From: Patiria pectinifera
Lineage: Eukaryota; Echinodermata; Asteroidea; Valvatida; Asterinidae
Direction of reading: 5' to 3'
Assembly: GCA_029964075.1 (NCBI GenBank)
Contig: CM057147.1
Coordinates: forward strand, 19,365,513-19,429,512
DNA length: 64,000 nucleotides
Shown: positions 36,810 through 64,000 of the stretch, one piece after another
Layout: the number at the start of each line of letters is the position of its first letter
Numbering within the stretch: the stretch's first letter is position 1
Position numbers and translations under genes: made by a program
The notes under the pieces: model-generated
The model's database searches: none
What the model saw: only the letters and a program-made list of their open reading frames with translations
Told to the model about the DNA's origin: nothing

Positions 36810-39800
36810 TAATATGTCTTGACAAATTCCAGTGTTTGAAATTAAAGTAAACTTCCTGTAGAAAAGTCTGTATGTAAATAATTCCTATGAAATGCCATTC
36901 TAATATAATAAGGGGGAGACATCTGAAAATTAACAGGTGGAAAAATGACAAAATGTTTTATCTGTCTCTCAAGGAGTCAATTTAATAGTTGAATAATCGT
37001 ACATAATAATATCTGGCACAAAATTATACCTCAAAATTAGAGACAAAATATGACAACTTTTCCAGACTAACATTATACAAAACATCTAAATGCTGCTAAA
37101 AGGTTTAACGGAGTACAATTAGTTTGTGTGATGTAGGCATAGATAGACAACAGCATGTATATATAGTGATATTGTGAATAACTGGTGGTGCGTTAGTGTT
37201 GTTTTTTTTATAATCGCTAAACATTGCTTAGATTAATGTGATAACCGCTTTTTAAATTTCTTTTAATAAGAATGAAAATATGGTTGCTTCAAGATGGAAA
37301 TACGCATTTAACGTTACCATGCTCACTCCTATTTACCGACTCATTGCAATCTTCTATGTAATCAAGTATTTTCGGAAGATGTTCGCAACTTTATCGGTCA
37401 GTGTCTCAAAGAATACAAGTTCAGAAAGCATCTACCTATAAACAAGACAAAATCGTCGTTGTGTACCCTACCCAAAAGTGTGAACAAATAACTTTGGGTC
37501 TCCACGTAAACGGGCACCAGACCATTATTTTGAACACAAGTTTGACCATAATCCCATGAAGCATTTGAAAGTCTTGTGGATTTACAACGGCCAAATTCCG
37601 ATAAAAGTATTCTGATTTGAAAACAAGCCGAGTACAAGAAAGACAACATCAAGTGTTACAAATGACAACAAAATAATGGATACTAAATCATAGCACTTTA
37701 CTCCGTGTAGCTACTGCAAAAATTCATTCTAGTAAATATAGTGTATCACGGTATTTTTTTTTTTAAATTAGCACAAAAGCAAGTTGACAATCTAACTCAA
37801 CTGTGTGAACAGTTTGAACACCCAAAATTATTTGCTTAAACAGATGTAAATTGTACGAAATCAAAAATCTGAGGTCAGTTTCTGTTGATTAAGAATTTAC
37901 AGAGTTTTACGAGCACTTTAAGCCGTGAGTGAAAAAAACAAAAACCCCAAAACGCAGCAATGTTTGCAGAACAGTCTTCTTTTTTTTTTTACAACTCACT
38001 GCAATTTATAGACAAATCTTCAGTTTTTAAAATTTGATGTAAACTGAAATTTGTGTTCATGTAACCTTATTTTTGTTCAATGTATTTTGTTGGTTGACAT
38101 TAATTTTTTGTAAAGACAGCAAATTTTCTTGGCATGGGAGGCTGTAAAATAAACATGTGACAAAACCACTGGACTTGTCCATTGATGAGCTTCATTTCCC
38201 TCAACACTCTTTTGTGCTGTAAATCTTAATCCATAATTTCCATGTTTTGAATTCCTCTATCAAAGAATGTGCTCAGCCGACTTTGTTTTTTTTTGCCCCA
38301 AATCCTAATTGTAATGTCTTTTAATTTCAAGCAACAAAAACGACAATCAGCAAGAATTTACAGCTAAAGAAGCGCCAATTTATAAGCCTTTCTGTTCATT
38401 CAGAATTTTTTAAAAGGCAGTTTGCATTATTGGATTTTTTTTTTTTTTTTTGGTTTGATTTTTACGGCAAGTACAAATTATACGCCCTTTGTTCAAAATA
38501 TCCTTCTCAAAAAAAGAAATATATAAAATTAGATTTTAATGGACGATCACTAAATCTCAATTCTATCGCTGTACCTTTTATTCACAATAGTGTTATCCTG
38601 AAGTATATTGATTTAGCTATAAATCTACGCCAAACTTTAATTATTTTTTTACAAACAGCTATTTTATAGGCAGATACAAAAAAAAAAGCCACTACTCTAG
38701 TTACGGAATGTTAAACACTTGCCACCAACCTATTCACATTAAGTATGTCCGACTGGTAATAACAATTACTTCCCCCCTCTCCCTGCTTTTCGGGAGATGG
38801 AATGAATTAATCACCAATGGCGTTACAAAAATATCACACCTACCCCCTAAAATATATAATGGTTCAACCCTAAGCTTTGGTGATTGGATCAATCCATTCC
38901 ATTCCCGGGGTTGACTGCTTCCTTTCCAAAATATATCAATATATGTATTGTCAGAACACAAGTTTAAATTCTAGTCTAAGCTACTGAATACATTCTGTAC
39001 TTCCCACTTTTTGACTAACACTACACATGAACAATCTAACTGACTACCTATGCTACCATATTTTTCGTTTTTACCTCTGTATATAAAAAAAAATTACCAC
39101 TGAACATTAATTTTACATTACTAATAATTTTGTCGGCATCGTTTTTTAATATTCTTATAATATATTTTCTAACATTCAACATGTTGGTACAGCGATTTTT
39201 TTTTCCCAATTTGTTTTATTTCAATTTTTAAATTACCATTTTTAATTTTTTTATACCAGGTTTTGTATTCAACAACTTATTCCTACCTATAATTTGTACA
39301 CTAGTGCCATTTTTTTTTAAAGTGTTCTTTTTAAAGTCATTCACATGAGTGATTAAAAAAATGTATATCGGCTGAGCACATTCCTAGGACCTTTAAAAAT
39401 AATTTCTCCGTCAGGTTTTGAGTGTCATTGCTTAAGGGTTACATATCAGTATTTGTGAAAGAAAAAGAGAGACAACCTAAAAATCATGAGACATAGAGCT
39501 ATACAATAAAGACATAAGCACGCAACGTTGTCTTTGGTCTTTCTGCAGAGGAAGGGATCGGCGCTAAAGCAGCGCGTAAATATATACAGAGAGGGAAGAA
39601 GCGTGTACGAAACTCGCACAAAGCAACAAAGCTGTCTATGCCAAGCCTTGGCAATTACAATCGAAGCCTAAGGAACAACAGCACATCTCACCACATACAG
39701 ATGAGAAAAGAGGAACCCAATATTTAAGAGCTGCAATGCACACTACTTTTTGAGGCCGTAAAAAAAAAGGTCCACAAAGTAATAACATATTTCCCTCCAG

Positions 39801-40347
39801 GTATATGTTGTTCACCAAAGTTAAACCGAGATCCGGATGTTACCAAAAACAGCAAACGAAGGAATGCATGGATTAAAAAAAAATCCTAATGAATTGCCCA
39901 CATCTGCACAGGAATCACAAATTTAACTTCCCAGTCAAGCTCAGAACTGTGAACTCTGAAGACACACCTCAATATTTTGATTTAAACATTTTAACAATTT
40001 TTGTGCAAGCTTGAAATAAAATGCAAACCAAATATAAAAGCTTTTTGAAATACACTTAAGTTTTCAGCTGATGGTTTGATCTGCAAAATTGCTTGAAGCT
40101 GTTTTTTCTGGTGGGGGGCCACTTTTAAAACACCAAATAATATGCCAGAAATTATTATATAGCTCTATACTAGGGATGTACAGACAAAATAACAAAAACA
40201 CCGGGCAAAGAATTACAAGCCACATCCGCCTCCAATTTTGTCTCACAGAAAAAATAAAAACGTCACTTATAAATTGTCTGCAAATTGATAAGGAGTCTTC
40301 TCAATAACTTCTACTGTTCTTGCAATTTTTTTTCAAAAGCTGCTGTA

Positions 40348-40353
40348 TTTATT
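40348..40353 (-). terminator. Candidate CLTC polyadenylation signal (AATAAA)
   Basis: AATAAA on the minus strand about 240 bases after the clathrin stop codon. Other candidates lie further out near 38578. Clathrin 3' UTRs can be long, so more than one site may be used. Confidence 0.3.
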
Positions 40354-40593
40354 GTTTTAATAGTTGGGAATTTTTGTCTCACGTTGTAGAGATGAGTTAG
40401 TCATTTTTTTTTACAAATTTTTTTTTTGATACTTTCAATATTTTCACACCTTAAAATAGTCGTCACTCCTGGATTTTTGTTTTTTATTTGTTATTATTTT
40501 TTTTCGAGAACTTTTGTAGAGGTTGGATGGGCCCGTTTGTTCTTTCCCCCAGACTTCTATAATTGATACAATAATTCATTGATTCCATCTGTC

Positions 40594-63888
<23,295 letters not shown>

Positions 63889-64000
63889 CTGAAGGACAGA
63901 ATGAAATAGTAGAATAGTTTTTTTTCCTGCAAAGGCTTCTGTATAACTATCTCAATAGGATATCAATCACTTGGTGCTAACCAAGCTTCTTAAAAGGCTT

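Larger units (their letters stand above)
35942..40593. other. Convergent 3' flanks of SBSPON and CLTC
   Basis: AT-rich DNA with many T and A runs and no recognisable coding exon. The left part is SBSPON 3' UTR and flank, with a MITE at 36432-36809. The right part is the CLTC 3' UTR on the minus strand, with a TTTATT (AATAAA on the minus strand) at 40348-40353. Where the two transcripts end cannot be decided from sequence. Confidence 0.6.

Overview
This window is animal nuclear DNA: protein genes split by many short introns with GT/AG boundaries, AT-rich introns, and many short inverted-repeat transposon remnants. The gene set (Pelota, XBP1, peroxisomal sarcosine oxidase, an RPE-spondin-like protein, a single clathrin heavy chain) together with the intron density suggests an invertebrate deuterostome, perhaps an echinoderm; that assignment is inference.

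Layout. 1-2036: the 5' end of Pelota (PELO), minus strand, running off the left edge. 4628-7588: complete XBP1, minus strand, four coding exons, with an IRE1-type intron of 20 nt and an ERSE-like promoter element. 11341-21552: complete peroxisomal sarcosine oxidase (PIPOX), minus strand, eight exons ending in a PTS1 signal. A rhodopsin-class GPCR lies on the opposite strand inside PIPOX intron 3 (18871-19870) and carries a frameshift in its first membrane helix. A 148-bp, nearly identical piece of that GPCR sits between direct repeats at 23.1-23.4 kb. 21553-30183: no gene recognised. 30184-35941: complete SBSPON (somatomedin B plus thrombospondin type 1), plus strand, five exons. 35942-40593: convergent 3' flanks. 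40594-63888: clathrin heavy chain (CLTC), minus strand, 24 exons covering about residue 330 to the C-terminus; the N-terminal propeller exons lie beyond the right edge.

The exon models were built by hand from splice sites, codon phase and remembered family sequences. Phases close exactly in all five split genes (PELO only across its two visible exons), so the boundaries are well supported. PELO (ribosome rescue) and XBP1 (unfolded protein response) both deal with translation and protein-quality stress, but the genes here are ordinary neighbours, not an operon.

The items most worth following up are the shortened but frame-conserving XBP1 non-conventional intron with a recognisable arrest-peptide tail in the unspliced frame; the frameshifted nested GPCR and its fragment copy; an array of partial clathrin exon copies that keep the splice acceptor but lose the donor; and several MITE families sharing GGCC-(A)n ends and TTA/TAA target duplications.
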